Of a stretch of 64,000 bases of DNA, positions 21,312-31,548 are shown one piece after another. Position 1 is the first letter of the stretch. Every line of letters starts with the position of its first letter. Source of the stretch: Klebsiella grimontii (lineage in GTDB: Bacteria; Pseudomonadota; Gammaproteobacteria; Enterobacterales; Enterobacteriaceae). Made by a program: the position numbers and the translations under genes. The stretch is from positions 186,001 through 250,000 of the forward strand of contig NZ_FZTC01000017.1 in the NCBI RefSeq assembly GCF_900200035.1. The letters run 5' to 3'. The notes beneath the pieces were generated by a model. It saw only the letters and a list, made by a program, of their open reading frames with translations. It was not told the origin of the DNA and ran no database searches.

Positions 21312-22745
21312 ATGTTTAAGAATGCATTTGCTAACCTGCAGAAGGTCGGTAAATCGCTGATGCTGCCGGTATCCGTACTGCCTATCGCAGGTATCCTGCT
21401 GGGCGTCGGTTCCGCAAACTTCAGCTGGCTGCCAGCCGTAGTTTCCCACGTCATGGCGGAAGCGGGCGGTTCGGTCTTCGCTAACATGCCGCTGATCTTT
21501 GCTATCGGTGTCGCACTTGGCTTCACCAACAACGACGGCGTATCCGCTCTGGCATCGGTCGTCGCTTACGGCATCATGGTAAAAACCATGTCCGTGGTTG
21601 CACCTCTGGTCCTGCATTTACCTGCTGAAGAGATTGCGGCTAAACACCTGGCGGATACCGGCGTACTCGGCGGTATTATCTCCGGTGCCATCGCAGCGTA
21701 CATGTTCAACCGCTTCTACCGCATCAAGCTGCCTGAGTATCTGGGCTTCTTTGCGGGCAAGCGTTTTGTGCCAATCATCTCCGGCCTGGCAGCGATCTTC
21801 ACTGGCGTGATCCTGTCCTTTATCTGGCCGCCGATCGGTACCGCAATCCAGACTTTCTCCCAGTGGGCTGCTTACCAGAACCCGGTTGTGGCGTTCGGTA
21901 TCTATGGCTTCATTGAACGCTGCCTGGTGCCGTTTGGTCTGCACCACATCTGGAACGTTCCTTTCCAGATGCAGATTGGTGAATACACCAACGCAGCCGG
22001 TCAGGTCTTCCACGGCGATATTCCGCGCTACATGGCAGGCGACCCGACCGCGGGCAAACTGTCCGGCGGCTTCCTGTTCAAAATGTACGGTCTGCCGGCC
22101 GCTGCTATCGCTATCTGGCACTCTGCTAAACCAGAAAACCGCGCGAAAGTGGGCGGTATCATGATCTCCGCAGCGCTGACCTCGTTCCTGACCGGTATCA
22201 CCGAGCCGATCGAGTTCTCCTTCATGTTCGTTGCGCCGATCCTGTACATTATCCATGCGATTCTGGCAGGCCTGGCCTTCCCGATCTGTATCCTGCTGGG
22301 TATGCGTGACGGTACTTCGTTCTCTCACGGTCTGATCGACTTTATCGTTCTGTCCGGCAACAGCAGCAAACTGTGGCTGTTCCCGATAGTCGGCATCTGC
22401 TATGCGATCGTTTACTACGTGGTGTTCCGCGTGCTGATCAAAGCGCTGGATCTGAAAACCCCGGGTCGTGAAGATGCAACCGAAGACAGCAAAGCTGGCG
22501 CCACCAGCGAAATGGCTCCGGCACTGATTGCCGCTTTCGGCGGTAAAGAGAACATTACTAACCTTGACGCATGTATCACCCGTCTGCGCGTCAGCGTGGC
22601 GGATGTGGCGAAAGTTGATCAGGCTGGCCTGAAAAAACTGGGTGCCGCAGGCGTGGTTGTTGCAGGTTCAGGCGTTCAGGCTATTTTCGGTACCAAATCC
22701 GATAACCTGAAAACTGAAATGGATGAATACATCCGCAGCAACTAA
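21312..22745 (+). CDS. ptsG: PTS glucose transporter subunit IIBC
   Basis: A 477-residue EIICB-Glc. The N-terminal IIC domain (about 1-390) is strongly hydrophobic, with the sugar-site motif GITEPIEF. A linker leads to the C-terminal IIB domain with the phosphorylated cysteine in [10 protein letters not shown]. It imports and phosphorylates glucose and, through its phosphorylation state, controls Mlc and catabolite repression. Length equals the E. coli protein. The upstream 297 bp hold the CRP, Mlc and SgrS elements listed separately. Confidence 0.98.
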   Translation: MFKNAFANLQKVGKSLMLPVSVLPIAGILLGVGSANFSWLPAVVSHVMAEAGGSVFANMPLIFAIGVALGFTNNDGVSALASVVAYGIMVKTMSVVAPLVLHLPAEEIAAKHLADTGVLGGIISGAIAAYMFNRFYRIKLPEYLGFFAGKRFVPIISGLAAIFTGVILSFIWPPIGTAIQTFSQWAAYQNPVVAFGIYGFIERCLVPFGLHHIWNVPFQMQIGEYTNAAGQVFHGDIPRYMAGDPTAGKLSGGFLFKMYGLPAAAIAIWHSAKPENRAKVGGIMISAALTSFLTGITEPIEFSFMFVAPILYIIHAILAGLAFPICILLGMRDGTSFSHGLIDFIVLSGNSSKLWLFPIVGICYAIVYYVVFRVLIKALDLKTPGREDATEDSKAGATSEMAPALIAAFGGKENITNLDACITRLRVSVADVAKVDQAGLKKLGAAGVVVAGSGVQAIFGTKSDNLKTEMDEYIRSN

Positions 22746-22764
22746 GTTGTGATATGGGGAGACT

Positions 22765-22790
22765 AAGGCAGCCAACTGGCTGCCTTTTTT
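22765..22790 (+). terminator. ptsG terminator
   Basis: AAGGCAGCC and GGCTGCCTT pair around AACT, followed by a T run. Confidence 0.93.
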
Positions 22791-22807
22791 AATGGGCATC
22801 CGGCATC

Positions 22808-22830
22808 AAAAAGGGAGCCCGGCGGCTCCC
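22808..22830 (-). terminator. fhuE terminator
   Basis: On the minus strand GGGAGCC pairs with GGCTCCC around a short loop and is followed by five T. It lies 18 bp after the fhuE stop. Confidence 0.88.
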
Positions 22831-22847
22831 GTGACGTTGACTGCTTA

Positions 22848-25052
22848 TCAGAATTGATAGCTGGCCGTTATGCTGAAGTTGCGCGGTTCGCCGTAGACAA
22901 TTGAACCATCGATGTTGGTGTCGTAGGTTTTGTCGAACAGGTTATTGACGTTACCCTGCACAGCAAAATTTTTAGTGACCTGGTAGCGAGTGAACATATC
23001 CACCAGCGCATAGCTGCCCTGTTCCGCACGGAAGGTGCCGTACGGCGTAGCGGTATCTTTATATACCCGGTTCTGCCAGTTTACGCCGCCACCGATGGTC
23101 AGCTCAGGCATTACCGGCAGACGGTAGCGGGTAAACAGCTTGACGCTGGTACGCGGCAGGTTAGGGTTCACCGCATTGCCTTCATTGTCTTCAGCGACAA
23201 AACGCGTCGCCCCGAAGGTCATCTGCCAGTTATCGGTGAGCGCGCCGTTGATTTCAAACTCCACCCCTTTGCTCACGGTACCGTCGACGGTTTTATAGGC
23301 GGCTTCGCCGTTGCTGCCCGGGATTTGCCCGCCGGTCGCCTGGCCAAGATTATCCTGCTCAATGCGGAAGAGGGCGAGAGTCGTCGTTAAACGGCTGTCC
23401 ATCCAGTCGGACTTCAGGCCCACTTCATAGTTGTTTCCGGTAATCGGGGTCAGGTATTTACCGGAACTATCGCGCTTGTTCTGCGGCTGGAACACGGAGG
23501 TATAGCTGGTGTAGGCCGACCAGTTGTCGTTGATGTCGTAAACCAGCCCGGCGTAGGGGGTGGTATGGTTTTTCTCCATGTTGTAGGTCAGCGTCTCGAT
23601 ACTCCAGTTGTTATAGCGGACGCCAACGATCAGATGCAGCGTGTCAAGCAGGGAAAAACGCGTCGCGGCATATACCGATTTCATTCGCGTGGTATCGTCC
23701 TGTGCCAGGCTCTGCGGGCCCCAACTGGTCTCCGGGAAACTACTGCTATTAAAGTTATTGAAGCTGCCAATCTCATCGGGGAACACGTTGGCCCAGGCGC
23801 TGAAATAGCGGTTATTTTGCTTGCTGTAGCTGGCGCCGATCATCAGGTTGTGCTGGCGACCAAACAGGTCGTAGCCGCCGTCGGCGAACAGGTCAACGGC
23901 GTCGACCTTACGCTTGCCGCTGTTCCAGCCGGTACCGCCGACGTAATCATAGCCCGGACCGTAGCTGCTATAAGGACCCACCAGCATTCCGGTCGCTTTA
24001 TTGACGTACGCGTCCACGTACATCATTTTGCTGTCGAATTTGACCTCGGAATGGGTGGCATTCATCGTCGCCTGCCAGGTCTCGGCAAAGCGCTGTTTCA
24101 GCGTGACGAAGACTTTGTTGATCTCTTTATCGTTATAGGCCCAATCCGGGGCGGTGCTGCGGGCGCGGTCATAGCGGTTGCTGCTGCCATCGGTATTCCA
24201 GCGCGGCAGACCGCCCCATGTCGGGCTATTCACGTCGATACGCTGATACTCGTAGCCGGCGGATAAAGCGGTCGATGTACCGAGATCGGCATCAAGAATG
24301 CCGGAGAAGAACGTTTTTTCGCTGTTGTAGCGATCCAGCCACGAGTCATTGTTTTGATAACCCGCGATAATGCGCGCCCTTACGCTGCCATCGTCAGTCA
24401 GCGGGCTTTGCATATCCGCAACGTAGCGCTGCTTATCCCAGCTGCCATACTCCGCCGAGACCTCTCCCTTGAACTCCCGGCTGGTCGCGTGCTTGCGGAT
24501 CATATTGATCGACGCAGCAGGATTGCCGGTACCGGTCAGCAGGCCGTTAGCGCCGCGCACGACCTCAACCCGTTCGAAGAGAGCCATATCGGAAAGCGCG
24601 TCGCCCAGATTCCAGCGGGATTCAAACCAGGTCGGAATGCCATCGACCATATAGTTGTCTATCTCAAAACCGCGGGAGTAGTAACTGGTGCGGTCGGAAT
24701 CCGCCTGGCTGCCGCTGATCCCCATGGTATGCTCCATCACATCGCCCAGGGTTTGTAGCTGTTGATCCTGCATCCGCTGCCCGGTGATGATGCTGACCGA
24801 CTGCGGAATATCGCGCTGGGCCATCTCCATTTTGGTCCCGGCTGAGGTGGTTCTGACGCTGTAGTCCTGTTCTTGTGTATCCGACGCGCTATCTGAGGAA
24901 CCTTCTACAATGATAGTGTCTTCGGCGGCGCCGGCTGCCTGGCTAAGGTTTGGAAACAGCGCCAGCGCTATGCCTACAGCAAGCAGGGACGGCGCGGTTC
25001 GCCCATCCCGGGAATTGGTGGAGAGAGACATCATAAACCCTTGATCATTCAA
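22848..25052 (-). CDS. fhuE: TonB-dependent ferric-coprogen/rhodotorulate receptor FhuE
   Basis: A 734-residue outer-membrane receptor. It has a leader peptide ending near SQAAGAAE, a TonB box region (DTIIVEG), a plug domain with the motif VEVVRGANGLLTGTGNPAASINM, and a beta barrel ending in aromatic F (SITASYQF). It resembles E. coli FhuE (729 aa) throughout, which imports coprogen, rhodotorulic acid and ferrioxamine B. The first ~30 residues differ from E. coli and two starts (codons 1 and 7) are possible. A Fur-box match lies 69 bp upstream. Confidence 0.93.
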   Translation of the reverse strand: MNDQGFMMSLSTNSRDGRTAPSLLAVGIALALFPNLSQAAGAAEDTIIVEGSSDSASDTQEQDYSVRTTSAGTKMEMAQRDIPQSVSIITGQRMQDQQLQTLGDVMEHTMGISGSQADSDRTSYYSRGFEIDNYMVDGIPTWFESRWNLGDALSDMALFERVEVVRGANGLLTGTGNPAASINMIRKHATSREFKGEVSAEYGSWDKQRYVADMQSPLTDDGSVRARIIAGYQNNDSWLDRYNSEKTFFSGILDADLGTSTALSAGYEYQRIDVNSPTWGGLPRWNTDGSSNRYDRARSTAPDWAYNDKEINKVFVTLKQRFAETWQATMNATHSEVKFDSKMMYVDAYVNKATGMLVGPYSSYGPGYDYVGGTGWNSGKRKVDAVDLFADGGYDLFGRQHNLMIGASYSKQNNRYFSAWANVFPDEIGSFNNFNSSSFPETSWGPQSLAQDDTTRMKSVYAATRFSLLDTLHLIVGVRYNNWSIETLTYNMEKNHTTPYAGLVYDINDNWSAYTSYTSVFQPQNKRDSSGKYLTPITGNNYEVGLKSDWMDSRLTTTLALFRIEQDNLGQATGGQIPGSNGEAAYKTVDGTVSKGVEFEINGALTDNWQMTFGATRFVAEDNEGNAVNPNLPRTSVKLFTRYRLPVMPELTIGGGVNWQNRVYKDTATPYGTFRAEQGSYALVDMFTRYQVTKNFAVQGNVNNLFDKTYDTNIDGSIVYGEPRNFSITASYQF

Positions 25053-25384
25053 TAGTTGTTATTCGCTGCGGCGCTATGGCCCCGGTCGATTGTCAGCGCA
25101 CTGCTTTTATTGTGAATACAAATGAGAAATATACGCATTAATATTTAATGTGTAAACAAGGGTAAAAATAGCGGTCCGCAGGCCGCTTTCGCGAGCGCGG
25201 CACCGCATGCCGCTGAGAAACGCTTAATCCGTCAGCAGCTAAGCGCTTAGTCGCGTAAGAAAAAACGCATTCAGGTTGAAAGAGGGGGAGTAACTCGCTC
25301 ATACTCTTAGGGGAATCCTGTGCATCCGCGTTTACCTGCAGAGGCAGGCCAGAGCACGGTATAAAAATTATTAAGGAATCAGTC
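25053..25384. other. fhuE-hinT divergent spacer
   Basis: A 332-bp region with the fhuE Fur box (25121-25139) and, near its right end, the AAGGAA ribosome site of hinT. A 92-codon minus-strand open frame (25138-25416) crosses the hinT start. It has no recognisable domain or Shine-Dalgarno and is not accepted as a gene. Confidence 0.6.
25121..25139. promoter_or_regulatory. Fur box upstream of fhuE
   Basis: AATGAGAAATATACGCATT matches the palindromic Fur consensus AATGAGAATTATTCTCATT at 16 of 19 positions. Fur with Fe(II) would repress fhuE when iron is plentiful. Confidence 0.75.
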
Positions 25385-25741
25385 ATGGCAGAAGAAACGA
25401 TTTTCAGCAAAATCATTCGCCGGGAGATCCCGTCGGATGTGGTTTATCAGGATGAGCTCGTTACCGCTTTTCGCGACATCTCTCCGCAGGCGCCAACCCA
25501 TATTCTAATCGTTCCCAATATCCTGATTCCCACCGTCAACGATGTGACCGCAGAGCATGAGCTTGCCCTGGGACGCATGATGACCGTTGCGGCGAAAATC
25601 GCCCGCGACGAGGGGCTTGCCGACGATGGCTATCGCCTGATCGTCAACTGCAATCGCCACGGGGGCCAGGAGGTCTACCATATCCATATGCACCTGCTGG
25701 GCGGTCGTCCATTAGGCCCGATGCTGGCTCATAAAGGTTAA
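25385..25741 (+). CDS. hinT: Purine nucleoside phosphoramidase HinT
   Basis: A 118-residue histidine-triad protein with the active-site motif HIHMHLL. HinT hydrolyses AMP-lysine and other nucleoside phosphoramidates and clears aminoacyl adenylates. It matches E. coli HinT (119 aa) but ends ...AHKG without the final leucine. It begins the hinT-ycfL-lpoB-thiK-nagZ-ycfP run with tight spacing (5 bp to ycfL). Confidence 0.97.
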   Translation: MAEETIFSKIIRREIPSDVVYQDELVTAFRDISPQAPTHILIVPNILIPTVNDVTAEHELALGRMMTVAAKIARDEGLADDGYRLIVNCNRHGGQEVYHIHMHLLGGRPLGPMLAHKG

Positions 25742-25746
25742 CATCC

Positions 25747-26121
25747 ATGCGCGCAGCCCATTTCGGCGCACTTCTGGCCGTGACGTTACTGGCCGGGTGC
25801 GGTTCGCATCCGGAAATTCCGGTCAGCGATCGGCAAAGTCTGGTGATGGAATCAAACGTACTGGCGGCGGGAATTAGCGCTGAAGTACCGACGGTGACCG
25901 CATCCGAGATTCAAGCGACGGCGACCACCAGATTGTTTAATGAACGCCAGGTGCCGGTGACCGTGCATTATCGCTTTTTCTGGTATGACGCCAGGGGGCT
26001 GGAAATGCATCCGCTGGATCCGGCGCGCAGTATAACGGTTCCGGCGCACTCTTCCGTTACGCTGTATGGCAGCGCCAATATTCTGGGGGCGCACAAAGCC
26101 CGACTTTATCTTTATCTGTAA
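25747..26121 (+). CDS. ycfL: DUF1425 lipoprotein YcfL
   Basis: A 124-residue protein with a type II signal peptide and lipobox LLAGC (acylated Cys near residue 18), so probably outer-membrane-bound. The rest is a DUF1425 beta-sandwich-like domain. Function is not established. Its fixed position next to lpoB suggests a role near the peptidoglycan or envelope machinery, which is inference. Confidence 0.9.
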   Translation: MRAAHFGALLAVTLLAGCGSHPEIPVSDRQSLVMESNVLAAGISAEVPTVTASEIQATATTRLFNERQVPVTVHYRFFWYDARGLEMHPLDPARSITVPAHSSVTLYGSANILGAHKARLYLYL

Positions 26122-26133
26122 GAGGTAATCGTA

Positions 26134-26749
26134 ATGATTAAACTATGTCGCTATGCATTAGTTACCGCACTGGCGATATTCCTTGCCGGATGCGTGGGGC
26201 AACGTCAGGAACCCGCTCCCGTTGAGGAAGCGCAGCCGAAGCCGCAGCAGCCGGTTCAGCCGCAGCCGACTGTGCCGACTATTCCCGCGATCCCTACGCA
26301 GCCGGGGCCGATTGAACACGGCGAGCAGCCAGCTCAGCCCGCGCCGCGCGTACGTCACTTTGACTGGAGTTCCGCGGTGCAGCCGATGATCGGGCAGATG
26401 CTGCAGGCCAGCGGCGTGAATGCGGGGAGTATTTTGCTGGTCGACAGCGTCAATAACCGCACCAACGGCACCCTGAATGCCGGTGAGGCCACCACGGCGC
26501 TGCGCAACGCGCTGGAAGGCAACGGAAAATTCACCCTGGTCTCTCAGCAGCAGCTGGGCGTAGCCAAACAGCAGCTCGGCCTGTCGCCGCAGGATAGCCT
26601 TGGCAGCCGCAGCAAAGCGATGGGCATTGCGCGTACCGTTGGCGCACAATATGTGCTCTATTCCAACGCGACCGGCAACGTCAATTCACCTGAGCTGAAA
26701 ATGCAGCTGATGCTGGTACAGACCGGCGAAATTATCTGGTCAGGTAAAG

Positions 26750-26769
<20 letters not shown>
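26134..26769 (+). CDS. lpoB: Penicillin-binding protein activator LpoB
   Basis: A 211-residue outer-membrane lipoprotein with lipobox LAGC near residues 18-21. A long Pro/Gln-rich linker (about 25-70) spans the periplasm, and a C-terminal globular domain binds the UB2H domain of PBP1b and stimulates it. The linker and domain order match E. coli LpoB (213 aa). Its last 20 bases overlap the thiK start. Confidence 0.96.
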
Positions 26770-28610
<1,841 letters not shown>

Positions 28611-28646
28611 TAAACCTGAAAGGCGTTGTTGTCTGGTGAGGATGCG

Positions 28647-29189
28647 ATGATTATCTATTTACATGGTTTTGACTCAAACAGCCCCGGTAACCATGAGAAG
28701 GTGCTTCAGCTTCAGTTTATTGACCCCGATGTTCGGTTGATTAGCTACAGCACGCGGCATCCCAAACATGATATGCAGCACTTATTAAAAGAGGTCGATA
28801 AGATGCTGCAGCTGAGCGCCGACGATCGGCCGCTGATTTGCGGCGTGGGTCTCGGCGGTTTCTGGGCGGAGCGAATTGGCTTTCTTTGCGATATCCGCCA
28901 GGCCATTTTTAATCCAAACCTGTTTCCCAATGAAAACATGGAAGGGAGGATTGATCGGCCGGAAGAGTATGCGGATATCGCTACCAAGTGCGTTAACAAT
29001 TTCCGCGAAAAAAACCGCGACCGTTGCCTGGTGGTGCTGTCACGCCAGGACGAAGCGCTGAATAGCCAGCGTTCGGCGGAGCTGCTGCACCATTACTATG
29101 AGATAATCTGGGATGAAGAGCAGACCCACAAATTTAAAAACATCTCCCCGCATCTGCAGCGAATAAAGGCCTTTAAAACCCTCGGCTGA
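28647..29189 (+). CDS. ycfP: UPF0227 alpha/beta-hydrolase-like protein YcfP
   Basis: A 180-residue protein nearly identical in outline to E. coli YcfP, starting [18 protein letters not shown]. It has an HG oxyanion-like motif and a degenerate nucleophile region [10 protein letters not shown] where a serine would be expected, so catalysis by a classical triad is doubtful. Function is unknown. The start at 28647 follows GGTGAGGA; an in-frame ATG at 28626 lacks a ribosome site. A terminator follows. Confidence 0.93.
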   Translation: MIIYLHGFDSNSPGNHEKVLQLQFIDPDVRLISYSTRHPKHDMQHLLKEVDKMLQLSADDRPLICGVGLGGFWAERIGFLCDIRQAIFNPNLFPNENMEGRIDRPEEYADIATKCVNNFREKNRDRCLVVLSRQDEALNSQRSAELLHHYYEIIWDEEQTHKFKNISPHLQRIKAFKTLG

Positions 29190-29200
29190 TCTCCTCCCGG

Positions 29201-29233
29201 CCCGCGATGTGCCAACATCGCGGGCTTTTTTTA
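29201..29233 (+). terminator. Terminator after ycfP
   Basis: A perfect 10-bp stem CCCGCGATGT/ACATCGCGGG with a GCCA loop is followed by C and seven T. Confidence 0.93.
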
Positions 29234-29274
29234 TCGATTTTGCGATTTCACGCTCAAAAAATATGCAGTAAAAC

Positions 29275-29288
29275 TTGATGCATATCAA
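29275..29288 (+). promoter_or_regulatory. FNR box upstream of ndh
   Basis: TTGATGCATATCAA is a perfect TTGAT-N4-ATCAA FNR site. Its centre is about 50 bp before the expected start near 29331. In E. coli, FNR bound there represses ndh without oxygen. Confidence 0.88.
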
Positions 29289-29317
29289 TTTTGGTATGAC
29301 CAATGCACCGTTCATGT

Positions 29318-29323
29318 TATTCT
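29318..29323 (+). promoter_or_regulatory. Candidate ndh -10 box
   Basis: TATTCT at 29318-29323 fits a start near 29331, which places the FNR box centre at about -50, the arrangement known for E. coli ndh. Confidence 0.5.
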
Positions 29324-29357
29324 CGATCCCGCTGAATGGTTTCACTGCCGTAACCTG

Positions 29358-29397
29358 TTGTTAATTAAAGGTTATATGTATAACTTTTAATTAACAA
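29358..29397 (+). repeat. 40-nt near-perfect inverted repeat in ndh leader
   Basis: Two 19-base arms (29358-29376 and 29379-29397) are complementary at 18 positions; the odd one is G opposite T, which pairs as G-U in RNA. Only TG separates them. It lies between the likely ndh start and the Shine-Dalgarno (AGGGGG, 29413-29418), so the mRNA can form a long AU-rich hairpin 15 nt before the ribosome site. Confidence 0.8.
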
Positions 29398-29422
29398 TTG
29401 GTTAATAATTTTAGGGGGTCGC

Positions 29423-30727
29423 GTGACTACACCATTGAAAAAAATAGTGATTGTGGGTGGTGGTGCCGGTGGGCTGGAGCTGGCTACCCAGTTGGGGAAA
29501 AAGCTGGGCCGTAATAAAAAGGCCAAAATTACGCTGGTCGATCGTAACCACAGCCACCTGTGGAAACCGCTGCTGCATGAAGTGGCGACCGGTTCACTTG
29601 ATGAAGGTGTAGACGCGCTGAGCTACCTTGCTCACGCCCGTAACCACGACTTCCAGTTCCAGCTGGGGTCGGTGGTGGATATTAACCGCGAAACCAAAAC
29701 GATCACCCTTGCCGAGCTGCATAACGAGAAGGGCGAGCTGCTGGTGCCCGAGCGTAAGCTGCCTTACGACACGCTGGTGATGGCGCTGGGAAGTACCTCG
29801 AACGACTTCAACACGCCAGGCGTGAAAGAGAACTGCATTTTCCTCGACAATCCGCATCAGGCGCGTCGTTTCCACCAGGAAATGCTGGACCTGTTCCTCA
29901 AGTATTCGGCGAATCTCGGGGCGAACGGCAAGGTGAATATCGCTATCGTTGGCGGTGGCGCGACCGGTGTCGAGCTGTCGGCCGAACTGCATAACGCGGT
30001 GAAGCAGCTGCACAGCTACGGCTATAAAGGGCTGACCAATGAAGCCCTGAACGTCACGTTGGTTGAAGCCGGTGAGCGCATTCTGCCCGCGCTGCCGCCG
30101 CGCATTTCCGGCGCCGCGCACAGCGAGCTGACCAAGCTTGGCGTTCGCGTACTGACCAAAACCATGGTCACCAGCGCCGATGCTAACGGCCTGCATACGA
30201 AAGAAGGCGAATTTATCCACGCTGACCTGATGGTCTGGGCGGCGGGGATTAAAGCGCCGGACTTTATGAAAGAGATTGGCGGTCTGGAAACCAACCGTAT
30301 CAACCAGCTGGTGGTTGAGCCGACCCTGCAAACGACTCGCGACGCGGATATCTACGCTATCGGCGACTGCGCGTCCTGCGCCCGCCCGGAAGGCGGTTTT
30401 GTCCCGCCGCGCGCTCAGGCCGCGCACCAGATGGCGACCTGCGCTCTGTACAATATTGTGGCGCAGATGAAAGGTAAACCGCTGAAAGCTTATACCTATA
30501 AAGATCACGGCTCGCTGGTGTCGCTCTCTAACTATTCCACCGTTGGCAGCCTGATGGGCAACCTGATGCGCGGTTCAATGATGATCGAAGGGCGTATTGC
30601 GCGTTTCGTCTATATCTCTCTGTATCGCATGCACCAGATTGCGCTGCACGGTTACTTTAAAACCGGCCTGATGATGCTGGTTGGACGTATCAACCGCATT
30701 ATTCGTCCGCGCCTGAAGCTGCATTAA
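29423..30727 (+). CDS. ndh: NADH:quinone reductase (type II), Ndh
   Basis: A 434-residue FAD enzyme of the respiratory chain that oxidises NADH without pumping protons. It has an FAD-binding [11 protein letters not shown] motif at the N-terminus and an NADH-binding [13 protein letters not shown] motif near residue 180. The C-terminal amphipathic and basic helices ([11 protein letters not shown]) anchor it to the membrane. It starts at GTG 29423 after AGGGGG. Regulation by FNR is indicated by the box upstream. Confidence 0.98.
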   Translation: MTTPLKKIVIVGGGAGGLELATQLGKKLGRNKKAKITLVDRNHSHLWKPLLHEVATGSLDEGVDALSYLAHARNHDFQFQLGSVVDINRETKTITLAELHNEKGELLVPERKLPYDTLVMALGSTSNDFNTPGVKENCIFLDNPHQARRFHQEMLDLFLKYSANLGANGKVNIAIVGGGATGVELSAELHNAVKQLHSYGYKGLTNEALNVTLVEAGERILPALPPRISGAAHSELTKLGVRVLTKTMVTSADANGLHTKEGEFIHADLMVWAAGIKAPDFMKEIGGLETNRINQLVVEPTLQTTRDADIYAIGDCASCARPEGGFVPPRAQAAHQMATCALYNIVAQMKGKPLKAYTYKDHGSLVSLSNYSTVGSLMGNLMRGSMMIEGRIARFVYISLYRMHQIALHGYFKTGLMMLVGRINRIIRPRLKLH

Positions 30728-30734
30728 TGTCTAT

Positions 30735-30769
30735 GGGCGGTAAAGCCAGAAGGTTTTGACCGCCCGTTT
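30735..30769 (+). terminator. ndh terminator
   Basis: GGGCGGT (30735-30741) pairs with ACCGCCC (30759-30765), with a short GTTTT tail. The loop is long (17 nt). Confidence 0.75.
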
Positions 30770-30952
30770 TCCTGTCGAATGATGAGAACAATTGACAGAA
30801 TATCCTCCTGCCCTTCCCGGAAAACCCTCTCAGATTCCTCCGAATCCCATTGATTTGCCGTACGTTCACGCACTTTTCATCCGCTTTCTTATTTGCAAGC
30901 CTGATGGCTGGGTTGCAAAATTACAGGCAATAGCAACGAAGGAGGAAGTCCC

Positions 30953-31492
30953 GTGAATAAATCAATGTTGGCGGGTATAGGAATTGGCGTGGCTGCCGCG
31001 CTGGGCGTCGCAGCCGTTGCCGGTCTTAACGTGTTAGACCGCGGCCCGCAGTATGCCCAGGTAGTGTCCAGTACGCCGATAAAAGAGAGCGTCAAAACCC
31101 CGCGTCAGGAGTGTCGTAACGTCACCGTAACCCATCGTCGACCGGTGCAGGATGAAAACCGCATCGCCGGTTCCGTCTTAGGCGCGGTGGCCGGTGGGGT
31201 TATTGGTCATCAGTTCGGCGGCGGACGCGGCCGCGACGTTGCCACCGTCGTGGGCGCGCTGGGCGGCGGCTATGCCGGTAACCAGATTCAGGGCTCTATG
31301 CAGGAAGGGGATACCTACACCACGACGCAGCAGCGCTGTAAAACGGTGTACGACAAATCAGAGAAAATGCTCGGCTATGACGTCACTTACAAAATCGGCG
31401 ATCAGCAGGGCAAAATCCGTATGGATCGCGACCCCGGTACGCAAATCCCGCTGGACAGCAATGGCCAGCTGATTCTGACTAACAAAGCCTAA
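30953..31492 (+). CDS. ycfJ: Glycine-zipper 2TM domain protein YcfJ
   Basis: A 179-residue envelope protein. It has one N-terminal hydrophobic segment (residues 4-24), then a glycine-zipper 2TM domain (GAVAGGVIGHQFGGGRGR...GGGYAGNQIQG) and a C-terminal soluble part with a cysteine (QRCKTVYD). The Rickettsia 17-kDa antigen family shares this domain. Function is unclear. It starts at GTG 30953 after a strong GGAGG. It lies between ndh and the IutA-like gene with a shared terminator. Confidence 0.92.
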   Translation: MNKSMLAGIGIGVAAALGVAAVAGLNVLDRGPQYAQVVSSTPIKESVKTPRQECRNVTVTHRRPVQDENRIAGSVLGAVAGGVIGHQFGGGRGRDVATVVGALGGGYAGNQIQGSMQEGDTYTTTQQRCKTVYDKSEKMLGYDVTYKIGDQQGKIRMDRDPGTQIPLDSNGQLILTNKA

Positions 31493-31512
31493 AAAAGATG
31501 TTTATCTTTATT

Positions 31513-31547
31513 AGCCCCTCAGGCTCTCTGGCCGAGGGGCTTTTTTT
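31513..31547. terminator. Terminator between ycfJ and IutA-like gene
   Basis: AGCCCCTC (31513-31520) pairs with GAGGGGCT (31534-31541), followed by T on the plus strand. The convergent receptor gene ends at 31549, so the stem can also serve it, though its left flank has only a mixed T/A tail. Confidence 0.85.
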
Positions 31548-31548
31548 A

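Noticed and set aside
25138-25416. 92-codon minus frame between fhuE and hinT
   Set aside because: Crosses the hinT start and the fhuE Fur box, with no domain or ribosome site.
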